Assembly: GCA_900546325.1 (NCBI GenBank)
Contig: URCR01000005.1
Span: forward strand, 28,995 to 92,994
Length of the DNA: 64,000 nucleotides
Origin: an uncultured Lachnospiraceae bacterium
GTDB taxonomy: Bacteria; Bacillota; Clostridia; Lachnospirales; Lachnospiraceae
Direction: 5' to 3'
Shown here: positions 57,922 through 64,000 of the stretch, one piece after another
Numbering within the stretch: position 1 is the stretch's first letter
Layout of the letters: each line of letters opens with the position of its first letter
Notes under the pieces: generated by a model
Database searches by the model: none
What the model saw: the letters and a program-made list of their open reading frames with translations, nothing else
Told to the model about the DNA's origin: nothing
Made by a program: the position numbers and the translations under genes

Positions 57922-58186
57922 AGAAAAGATACATAAGCTTTTGGATTTGGTGTTGGATATTCGTGATCTCGGAGAATCTGTTGGAGATTTCCCGTACGTT
58001 GCAATTGATTTTTCTAATTATGGATTTCCAATATATTTTAGAGGTAGCAAAGGTGGTTTTCATGATGATTATGACTATTCTGATCCTATCAGAAACGACC
58101 GGGGTGCAGATTGTGCAATCGAATTCGCAGAAGATCTCTTTAAAATAGCAAAAGAAAAGGTTGGCGATGCACATGGTAGAGCTTAA
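57911..58186 (+). CDS. Hypothetical phage protein (91 aa)
   Basis: ATG 57911 with GTGGAGGTGC upstream. Hydrophilic, mixed alpha/beta; GDFPYVAIDFSNYGFPIYFR is a distinctive centre. No known domain. The YqaJ start lies in its last codons. Confidence 0.65.
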   Translation: MVSREKIHKLLDLVLDIRDLGESVGDFPYVAIDFSNYGFPIYFRGSKGGFHDDYDYSDPIRNDRGADCAIEFAEDLFKIAKEKVGDAHGRA

Positions 58187-58823
58187 AACATTCCCCAGTC
58201 ACGAGGCATGGCTTGCTAACCGGAGAAATGGTATTGGTGGATCAGAAATATCCGCAGTAATCGGTGCGAATCCTTATATGTCCAACGTGGAGTTATGGGA
58301 ACTAAAAACTGGAAGAAGACAAGCTGTTGATATCTCTCAGAAGCCTTATGTTTTGTACGGCACAAAAGCAGAGGAACCGCTCCGGGAACTATTTAAACTG
58401 GATTTTCCGAACTACGAGGTTTGCTATAAGGAAAACAACAGCTTTTACAACGACAAATACCCGTGGGCGCAGGCTTCCGTGGATGGCTGGCTGTATGACG
58501 ACAAGGGACGGCTTGGGATATGGGAATGTAAGACTATGAATATCTTGAATGCCGGCATGAGGGAGAAGTGGAAAAACCAGATTCCACAGAATTATTTCTG
58601 CCAGTGCTTGTTTTATATGGCGGTTTTAGAAGCTGATTTCTGTGAATTGAAAGCGCAGTTAAAAAGCGAGTATGACGGAGATATATTCTTGCAGACGAAG
58701 CATTATCACTTTGAGCGATCAGAGGTGGAAGAGGATATCCAATATCTGATGGCTGAGGGTGAGAAGTTTTGGGAATATGTTAAAAAGGACCAGTGTCCGC
58801 CGGCTAAGTTGCCGGAAATATAA
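58167..58823 (+). CDS. YqaJ-type viral recombinase (exonuclease)
   Basis: 218 aa PD-(D/E)XK exonuclease of the lambda-Exo class. Motifs: GIGGSEISAVIGANPY, QASVDGWLYDD and the catalytic GIWECKTM, followed by QNYFCQCLFYMAV. It resects DNA ends for the adjacent RecT. ATG 58167 chosen (AAAAGG six bases upstream); a TTG and a later ATG are alternatives. Confidence 0.93.
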   Translation: MHMVELKTFPSHEAWLANRRNGIGGSEISAVIGANPYMSNVELWELKTGRRQAVDISQKPYVLYGTKAEEPLRELFKLDFPNYEVCYKENNSFYNDKYPWAQASVDGWLYDDKGRLGIWECKTMNILNAGMREKWKNQIPQNYFCQCLFYMAVLEADFCELKAQLKSEYDGDIFLQTKHYHFERSEVEEDIQYLMAEGEKFWEYVKKDQCPPAKLPEI

Positions 58824-58836
58824 AGGAGGAAAAGAA

Positions 58837-59739
58837 ATGGAATTAAGAATTTTAAGTCCGATGGAAGACGGATTTGTGAAGAAAATTGAATGGAATAACG
58901 AGGAGCTGAAAGAAGCAATCTCGGCAAAGGTACAGGACTATAAAGGGCTCCAGTACACAGAGGAGACGATTAAAGAGGCGAAGAAGGATAAAGCAACCTT
59001 AAACAAGCTTAGAGAGGCGATTGAAACAGAGAGAAAGCGTATTAAGAAGCAGTGTATGGCGCCTTATGAACTGTTTGAAAAGCAGGTCAAAGAAGTGCTG
59101 GCGATCATCGATGAACCAATTCAGCTGATTGATTCGCAGATTAAAGAAGTAGAAGAGCAGCGCAGACTTGAGAAGAAACAGAAGGTGCTTGAGATTTATG
59201 AGGAGAATATTGGCAATCTAAAAGGAATTCTTCCCTTTGCAAAAGTATTTAAAAATGAGTATCTGAATGTAAGCAAGTCATTAAAAAGCATCACAGAAGA
59301 GATCACGGCGCTGATTAGTAAAGTAAATCAGGATATGGATGTGATCGAAGAGCTGGATACAAAGTATGAACTGCAGGTAAAAGACATGTACGTGAAGACA
59401 CTGGATCTGTCGATGGCACTCCGCGAAAACGCAAGGCTGGAAGAAGTTGAACGTAAACTTGCGGAAAGAAGAGCGCAGCAGGAAAGAGAGCGTGCAGAGG
59501 CTGAAAAAAGAGCTGCTGCAGAAGCGCAAAAGAGAGCGGAAGCACAACAGCAGATTGCAGAAAGTATTCCGGAGAAATCTGACAAAAAAGAGACCGTAGA
59601 AGAACCGCAGAAGGAAACTACTCCGGATCCGCAGACAGTTACGCTCGAGTTTAGAGTGACAGCTACACCGGAGCAGCTTCAGAAGCTGAAAGAATTTTTA
59701 AAGGCAAACAATATTGTGTATGGACCAGTTAGAAAATAG
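58837..59739 (+). CDS. DUF1351 phage protein
   Basis: 300 aa from ATG 58837 (AAAGGAGGAAAAG). Helical N-terminal DUF1351 domain with LREAIETERKRIKKQCMAPY, a long Arg/Glu/Ala-rich coiled coil (~200-250) and a small C-terminal domain with VTLEFRVTATPEQLQKLKEF. Always found near RecT in such phages; role unknown. Confidence 0.88.
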   Translation: MELRILSPMEDGFVKKIEWNNEELKEAISAKVQDYKGLQYTEETIKEAKKDKATLNKLREAIETERKRIKKQCMAPYELFEKQVKEVLAIIDEPIQLIDSQIKEVEEQRRLEKKQKVLEIYEENIGNLKGILPFAKVFKNEYLNVSKSLKSITEEITALISKVNQDMDVIEELDTKYELQVKDMYVKTLDLSMALRENARLEEVERKLAERRAQQERERAEAEKRAAAEAQKRAEAQQQIAESIPEKSDKKETVEEPQKETTPDPQTVTLEFRVTATPEQLQKLKEFLKANNIVYGPVRK

Positions 59740-59751
59740 GAGGATTAAAAA

Positions 59752-60675
59752 ATGGCAGTACAGAACAGTTTAGTAAACAGAAATCAAAAAGGCGGATTAA
59801 CTGCGTATCTGACGCAGGATGTAGTTAAAAATCAGATCAACAAGGTGGTTGGCGGGAAAAATGGGACAAGATTTGTTTCCAGTATTGTATCCGCAGTACA
59901 GACGACTCCGGCGCTTCAGGAGTGTACAAACCCAAGTATTTTATCAGCTGCATTATTAGGAGAGGCGCTGAATCTTTCGCCATCTCCACAGTTAGGACAG
60001 TTTTATATGGTGCCGTTTAAGAATAAAAAGAAGGGTGTCACAGAAGCACAGTTCCAGCTTGGATACAAAGGGTACATTCAGCTTGCGATCCGTTCCGGGT
60101 ATTACAAAAAATTAAATGTCCTTGCAATCAAAGATGGAGAACTGATCCGCTACAATCCTTTAGAGGAAGAAATTGAAGTCAGTCTGATTGAGGATGATAT
60201 TGAAAGGGAAGAAACCCCAACAGCAGGCTATTATGCCATGTTTGAGTATGAGAACGGTTTTAAGAAGTCAATGTATTGGAGTAAGAAGAAAATGCTTGCT
60301 CATGCTGATAAGTATTCCGCAGCATTTTCCGCGAAGTCGTTGGAACTTTTAGAAGCTGGAAAGATTCCTGATTCCGAAAAGTGGAAATATTCCTCTTTCT
60401 GGTACAAGGACTTTGACGGCATGGCGATGAAAACTATGCTGCGCCAGCTGATCAGTAAGTGGGGAATCATGAGTATTGACCTTCAGACAGCGATTGATAA
60501 GGATATGGCGGTTATCCAGGAAGATGGAACTGCTGATTATGTAGACCACCAGCAGGAGACAGTGGAAGAAGAAAGAAACATCGTTGCAGAGCAGGAGATG
60601 AAAGAAGTCATTTCTCCGGAACAAAAGGAAACTGAAAAGGAACTTGCCAGTGTGGAAAGTGACTTTTTCAATTAA
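59752..60675 (+). CDS. recT: RecT-family single-strand annealing protein
   Basis: 307 aa. Typical RecT core: LSPSPQLGQFYMVPFK, AQFQLGYKGYIQLAIRSGYY, then EKWKYSSFWYKDFDGMAMKTML. Acidic C-terminal tail ends SVESDFFN. Partner of the YqaJ exonuclease for phage recombination or replication. RBS AGGAGGATTAAAA. Confidence 0.95.
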   Translation: MAVQNSLVNRNQKGGLTAYLTQDVVKNQINKVVGGKNGTRFVSSIVSAVQTTPALQECTNPSILSAALLGEALNLSPSPQLGQFYMVPFKNKKKGVTEAQFQLGYKGYIQLAIRSGYYKKLNVLAIKDGELIRYNPLEEEIEVSLIEDDIEREETPTAGYYAMFEYENGFKKSMYWSKKKMLAHADKYSAAFSAKSLELLEAGKIPDSEKWKYSSFWYKDFDGMAMKTMLRQLISKWGIMSIDLQTAIDKDMAVIQEDGTADYVDHQQETVEEERNIVAEQEMKEVISPEQKETEKELASVESDFFN

Positions 60676-60703
60676 ATACAAAAAATATAGGAGGTAACAC
60701 AAA

Positions 60704-61147
60704 ATGCAACACATCAACTTAGAAACATTTGCAAATGGAGCATTTGCAGAGCAGGTCAATCGGGCAATGGAGGAAGTTGCACAAAACATTCAGAATCCAA
60801 ACACGGATGCAAAGAAAGCAAGGAAAATCACAATTACCCTTACGGTAAAACCGAATGATCAGCGCGATTTCTCCACAGTGGGAATTGAAGCAAAAACAAC
60901 CCTTGCACCTACACTTGGCGTTGTGACTGCAATGACAATCGGCAAAGACATTAAAACCGGAGAGGTCCAGGCGGTGGAGATTGGCAATCAAATCCCGGGG
61001 CAGATGAGATTTGAAGAAGCTGAAGAAGTGCAAGAGCCGGCATTAAAGAAGGTTGTAGATCCATCCACTGGAGAAGTGTATGAGATTCCACAAGAGCAAC
61101 CGGTGCAGTGCAATGTAATTGATCTTAGAAATGCAAGAGAAGCATAA
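60704..61147 (+). CDS. Phage protein of the so-called replication terminator type
   Basis: 147 aa. INLETFANGAFAEQVNRAMEE and the beta-strand repeat KITITLTVKPNDQRDFSTVG match small phage proteins that databases often label replication terminator protein. That name is not supported by experiment as far as I know. RBS AGGAGGTAAC. Placed between RecT and DUF2303. Confidence 0.75.
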   Translation: MQHINLETFANGAFAEQVNRAMEEVAQNIQNPNTDAKKARKITITLTVKPNDQRDFSTVGIEAKTTLAPTLGVVTAMTIGKDIKTGEVQAVEIGNQIPGQMRFEEAEEVQEPALKKVVDPSTGEVYEIPQEQPVQCNVIDLRNAREA

Positions 61148-61165
61148 AAGAAGGGAGAATGTAAA

Positions 61166-61900
61166 ATGTTAAAGCAAGCAATGGAATTTATCACAGAATT
61201 AAAAGAGGATGCAATGAAGCCGATTGTGCAAGAAATCAATGGAAAGGTGTACTGTAATAAAAAACTAACACGGTATGATGAGGAACCTCTGGCTGAGGAA
61301 ATCCATTCTTCCACGTTGACCGCATTGGTAGATTATATCTGGAACAGATCGGACGAGCTGCGAGAGGCTATGATTGTACATATTCAGAGTCCAACAAGAG
61401 TACGTCTGTACTCCGGTCTTACTGATGAGCGGAAGAGGGAATTTCTGTTTTGTGCAGAGGCAATTGTTCCGGATTTTCGTTTTGATAACTGGTACAATCA
61501 GGAACGGTTTGTCATCGAACTTCAGGCAGATTTTGAAGCAACTGAGGACCTTGCAACAATCTTAAAAGTAGCAGGGAACGTAGAAGCGAAAGCAACGGCA
61601 AATTATGGCGATGACGGTGTTACACAGAAAACTACAATTAAGCAGGGAATTGCCACAAGAGCAGATGTGATTGTTCCGAATCCAGTTACATTGAGACCTT
61701 ATCGGACATTTTTGGAAGCAGAGCAGCCGTCCAGTGCATTTGTCTTCCGTATTTCCGACAGAAACGGAGAGCCTTCTTTTAAGCTGATCGAGGCAGAAGG
61801 CGGGCTCTGGAAGAATGTAGCAATGCAGAATATTAAGCAATATCTCGAGCAGAGACTGAAGGATCTGCCAAATAGAGAACAGATCACAATCATCGCTTAA
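61166..61900 (+). CDS. DUF2303 (YfdQ-like) phage protein
   Basis: 244 aa. Matches the YfdQ/DUF2303 pattern: STLTALVDYIWNRSDEL, IVHIQSPTRVRLYS, RFVIELQADFEAT, DDGVTQKTTIKQGIA, VPNPVTLRPYRTFLE and EAEGGLWKNVA. Function unknown. RBS AAGGGAGAATG. Confidence 0.88.
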   Translation: MLKQAMEFITELKEDAMKPIVQEINGKVYCNKKLTRYDEEPLAEEIHSSTLTALVDYIWNRSDELREAMIVHIQSPTRVRLYSGLTDERKREFLFCAEAIVPDFRFDNWYNQERFVIELQADFEATEDLATILKVAGNVEAKATANYGDDGVTQKTTIKQGIATRADVIVPNPVTLRPYRTFLEAEQPSSAFVFRISDRNGEPSFKLIEAEGGLWKNVAMQNIKQYLEQRLKDLPNREQITIIA

Positions 61901-61960
61901 TGACATCAGCCTCCGAAACAATATATCACATATATGACACTTGAAAACAACAGATTCAGA

Positions 61961-61990
61961 CTCCTGCCGGTTACGTCTGTCCGGCAGGAG
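61961..61990 (+). other. Perfect hairpin before the nuclease RBS
   Basis: CTCCTGCCGG / CCGGCAGGAG, 10-bp stem and 10-nt loop, ending 14 bases before the ATG at 62005. No T-run. It may act at the mRNA level on the following gene. Confidence 0.6.
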
Positions 61991-62004
61991 GGAAAGGGGA
62001 AGGA

Positions 62005-62376
62005 ATGGCCGTAAACAGTAAGCAAAAAGGCGCCCGATTTGAAAGGCAGCTTGCCGGTTTATTTAGAGACTATGGCTATACAGAAGCACGCAGAACAGCG
62101 CAATACTGCGGGAATACCGGCGATGCATCAGATGTCGTGGGACTTCCCGGAATCCATGTAGAAGCAAAGCACCAGGAACGGATGCAGCTTTATGACTGGA
62201 TGGATCAGGCAAAGCGCGATGCAAAAGCCGGAGGAGCAGGAATGCTGCCAGCAGTGTTTAGCAAAAAGAATAATCACAGCATACTGGTCACGATGGAATT
62301 TGATGACTGGATGAAAATATACAGGGAGTTTCAAGCAGGGATGGAACTAAAGGAGCGTGTAGAAGATGGCGAATAA
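62005..62376 (+). CDS. PD-(D/E)XK nuclease (Holliday-junction-resolvase-like)
   Basis: 123 aa. Pattern GARFERQLAGLF, then GDASDVVGLPGIHVEAKHQE carrying the catalytic Asp, Glu and Lys. Probably cuts branched DNA during phage replication. Start ATG 62005 with GGAAAGGGGAAGGA. Its last codons overlap the next gene's start. Confidence 0.85.
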   Translation: MAVNSKQKGARFERQLAGLFRDYGYTEARRTAQYCGNTGDASDVVGLPGIHVEAKHQERMQLYDWMDQAKRDAKAGGAGMLPAVFSKKNNHSILVTMEFDDWMKIYREFQAGMELKERVEDGE

Positions 62377-63166
62377 AAGAATGTTTAATATAAAAATCGT
62401 TGATTCAGATGCTTTTTTAGATATGCCTTTATCTACGCAGTGCCTATATTTCCATCTTAACATGAGAGCGGATGACGATGGATTTATCGGGAATCCCAAG
62501 AAGATTATGCGCATGGTAGGATGCAGTGAAGATGATCTGAAACTGTTGATTGCAAAGCGGTTTGTTCTGACCTTTGAAAACGGTGTAATTGTCATAAAGC
62601 ACTGGAAAATGCATAACTGCATCCAAACTGATCGATATACTCCAACAGTATATATGGACGAAAGGAACATGCTTTTTATTAAGCAAAATAAGTCTTACAC
62701 ACTGGATGAAGAAAAGAAATATATTCCAGTTTCCAAAAAGGAAACAAAGTGGAATCAGAATGGAAACAAAATGGAAACAAATCGTATACAGTCTGTTTCC
62801 ACAGATATAGATTTAGATTTAGATAAAAGTATATATATAGGGGCGTTCGCCAGCGAAAAAGTAAAAGATGCTTTTTCTTTGTATGTTTTATGCAGAGAGA
62901 AGAATGGAGATCAACTTGATCACAATCAAATCAAGCTATTGGCAGATGGATTGAAAGAATTATCTACGGATCCAGAAGAGCAGCTATCAATCATTCAGAA
63001 AGCGACCGTAAGTAACTGGAAGAGTTTTTATCCGGTATCAAAGAAGACGGAGAAGAAAGTGACTAGGAAAGCTACCAGTAAAAAAAATGCATTCAATAAC
63101 TTCGAAGGACGATCTTATGACAGTAAAGAAATTGATGCAATCGAGGGGAGGCTGCTAAGTAAATGA
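62366..63166 (+). CDS. Phage replisome organiser, DnaD-like
   Basis: 266 aa. N-terminal winged-helix (~1-115: RMFNIKIVDSDAFLDMPLST, CLYFHLNMRADDDGFIGNPK), a linker of Lys/Asn/Thr, and a C-terminal helical part (~165-225) like DnaD-type helicase-loading proteins. Start overlaps the nuclease by 11 bases. No helicase follows within the window. Confidence 0.82.
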   Translation: MANKRMFNIKIVDSDAFLDMPLSTQCLYFHLNMRADDDGFIGNPKKIMRMVGCSEDDLKLLIAKRFVLTFENGVIVIKHWKMHNCIQTDRYTPTVYMDERNMLFIKQNKSYTLDEEKKYIPVSKKETKWNQNGNKMETNRIQSVSTDIDLDLDKSIYIGAFASEKVKDAFSLYVLCREKNGDQLDHNQIKLLADGLKELSTDPEEQLSIIQKATVSNWKSFYPVSKKTEKKVTRKATSKKNAFNNFEGRSYDSKEIDAIEGRLLSK

Positions 63167-63261
63167 GATTAAAAGATAATTATTCTAAGAATGGCAGCAT
63201 GTCGCATTTTATCCATAAATGCTCGAAGAAGAAAAGAAAGAAGAAGGTGAGGGGCAAATGA
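63163..63261 (+). CDS. Small basic ORF (32 aa)
   Basis: ATG overlaps the previous stop (ATGA). Ends in a Lys-rich tail (KCSKKKRKKKVRGK). No strong RBS of its own; translational coupling only. Overlaps the next start by ATGA. Confidence 0.45.
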   Translation: MRLKDNYSKNGSMSHFIHKCSKKKRKKKVRGK

Positions 63262-63422
63262 TATTTATGACGACAAACCGCACTGTGGTCCTTAGAGATG
63301 AGGACGGCATGCGTCAGCGGTGCAGATGTGGCTGTGAGAGATTTAAAAGAGTCACCAACGTAGGGAGAAGATACAAGTGTGCGAAGTGTGGGAGGGTGTA
63401 TTTTGTTAGGGAAAAGAAATAA
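63258..63422 (+). CDS. Small zinc-ribbon phage protein (54 aa)
   Basis: CRCGCERF and CAKCGRVY form a four-Cys zinc ribbon. ATG 63258 behind AGGTGAGGGGC; an upstream in-frame ATG (63219) lacks an RBS. Function unknown. Confidence 0.7.
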   Translation: MIFMTTNRTVVLRDEDGMRQRCRCGCERFKRVTNVGRRYKCAKCGRVYFVREKK

Positions 63423-63696
63423 ATCTTTGGAGGAACATGCATGGCAGGAAGAGCCGTGTAGCTCCTTTAGGGAAGAGATAGAGAAGAAAATGGAGAGGAT
63501 GAGGAAGAAAGAAAAATTAAAATCATGCAAGTTATGTGGGAAAAATAGCGCCACAGTAGAAATTTGGAGCAGTGGCGGTCTTATGTACATGGTCAAATGC
63601 AATAACCCAGACTGCCCTGTTCCGGAAGAAGGATATCCTAAAGGAAGAAAACTTGATGAAGTAGTCGAAGTATGGAATAGGAGAACTGAAGAATGA
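63403..63696 (+). CDS. Lar-like zinc-finger phage protein
   Basis: 97 aa from TTG 63403 (GGGAGGG six bases upstream). CKLCG and CNNPDC plus VVEVWNRR match Lar-type restriction-alleviation proteins in pattern; the antirestriction function is not shown for this one. Confidence 0.7.
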   Translation: MLGKRNKSLEEHAWQEEPCSSFREEIEKKMERMRKKEKLKSCKLCGKNSATVEIWSSGGLMYMVKCNNPDCPVPEEGYPKGRKLDEVVEVWNRRTEE

Positions 63697-63947
63697 GAGT
63701 GATTAGCCAACAAGACAATATTAGCTATCCATTCGAAAAGTTAGTGGTTTGGGTGGAAGGAAAAACTGTTTTTTGCGAAGTGATTGGAAATACAAGAAAT
63801 AACAGAGAAGTTTTAGGTATGTATAATACGTGTGAAAGAGCAAAAGAAGTTTTTAATGAATTAGACAAGCATTATACACATTTTCCATACATGGATGATG
63901 GAGAAACGTTTTATGAATTAAATTCTTTTAGAATGCCAGGAGAGTAA
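63693..63947 (+). CDS. Hypothetical phage protein (84 aa)
   Basis: ATG overlaps the previous stop. Small alpha/beta protein with CERAKEVFNELDKHY and FPYMDDGETFYELN; similar small proteins recur in clostridial phages without an assigned function. Confidence 0.65.
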   Translation: MRVISQQDNISYPFEKLVVWVEGKTVFCEVIGNTRNNREVLGMYNTCERAKEVFNELDKHYTHFPYMDDGETFYELNSFRMPGE

Positions 63948-64000
63948 GATTGAAAATGAAAAGTAGAGGCTATCCATTACCTTAATTGCATAACAACAAA

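Larger units (their letters stand above)
48300..64000. mobile_element. Prophage, left part (right end outside window)
   Basis: Starts at the junction with the truncated binding-protein gene and runs to the window end. It carries a serine integrase, lysogeny and early-control regulators, antirepressor-like proteins, YqaJ/RecT recombination, replication and many small phage ORFs; no structural or lysis genes appear yet, so more lies to the right. The left part (48.3-53.8 kb) is visibly more A/T-rich than the host. Gene order (leftward lysogeny module, rightward early genes) is that of temperate siphoviruses of Firmicutes. Confidence 0.92.

Noticed and set aside
63957..63986. 9-codon ORF near the window end
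   Set aside because: Ends after nine codons; nothing supports translation.
1..64000. tRNA and rRNA genes, insertion sequences with terminal repeats
   Set aside because: No cloverleaf-like or rRNA sequence and no transposase gene was recognised on either strand.

Overview
The window looks like chromosomal DNA of a Gram-positive Clostridia-class gut anaerobe, most likely Lachnospiraceae. The grounds are a PolC-type DNA polymerase, strong AGGAGG ribosome-binding sites, TTGACA/TATAAT promoters, HPr/PTS fructose genes, a TelA/XpaC pair, a thiamine-salvage operon under a TPP riboswitch, and clostridial phage genes. Species-level placement is not possible from the sequence alone.

Host part (1-48.3 kb). 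1-6.3 kb: the 3' end of polC, a small unknown ORF, aldehyde dehydrogenase, a cold-shock protein, cysteine synthase, an atypical HPr-like protein and an unknown membrane protein. 6.4-10.5 kb: a fructose operon (DeoR-type regulator, 1-phosphofructokinase, EIIABC, HPr) behind four phased TTGA repeats. 10.6-13.9 kb: a maltose/galactoside acetyltransferase, then xpaC-telA. 14-18.6 kb: a heterodimeric ABC exporter with a MarR regulator and a palindromic operator. 18.7-21.6 kb: an OmpR-type two-component system. 21.7-33.5 kb: a potassium-uptake island (small membrane protein, kdpFABC, a kinase-less KdpD sensor, ktrB/ktrA, a separate KdpD-like kinase, kdpE). A 23-nt inverted repeat recurs exactly in front of kdp and ktr, with a partial copy in front of the small membrane protein. 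33.6-38.9 kb: an ABC-F protein and TPP riboswitch-thiD-thiW-thiM-thiE. 39-41.3 kb: a lipoprotein, a yybP-ykoY (Mn2+) riboswitch reading into an unknown coiled-coil protein and a YccF membrane protein, and an opposing 35-aa membrane peptide. 41.4-47.2 kb: a sugar ABC importer, a DUF4091 protein and an AraC regulator.

Mobile part (48.3 kb to the window end). A serine-recombinase prophage has inserted into, and truncated, an NMT1/THI5-like substrate-binding protein gene (47481-48305). The left end holds the integrase, a lipoprotein, a candidate small RNA, two XRE regulators with divergent promoters, and a 39-aa ORF behind two LexA-like boxes. The lysogeny-type repressor has no visible self-cleavage domain, which makes the 39-aa ORF a candidate SOS-induced antirepressor. 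Rightward early genes follow: a DNA methylase split over two coupled ORFs, Rha and BRO antirepressor-like proteins, a hexapeptide-repeat protein, a YqaJ exonuclease and RecT recombinase pair, DUF1351 and DUF2303 proteins, a PD-(D/E)XK nuclease, a replication organiser and small zinc-ribbon proteins. The right end of the prophage, and the missing 5' half of the interrupted gene, lie beyond base 64000.
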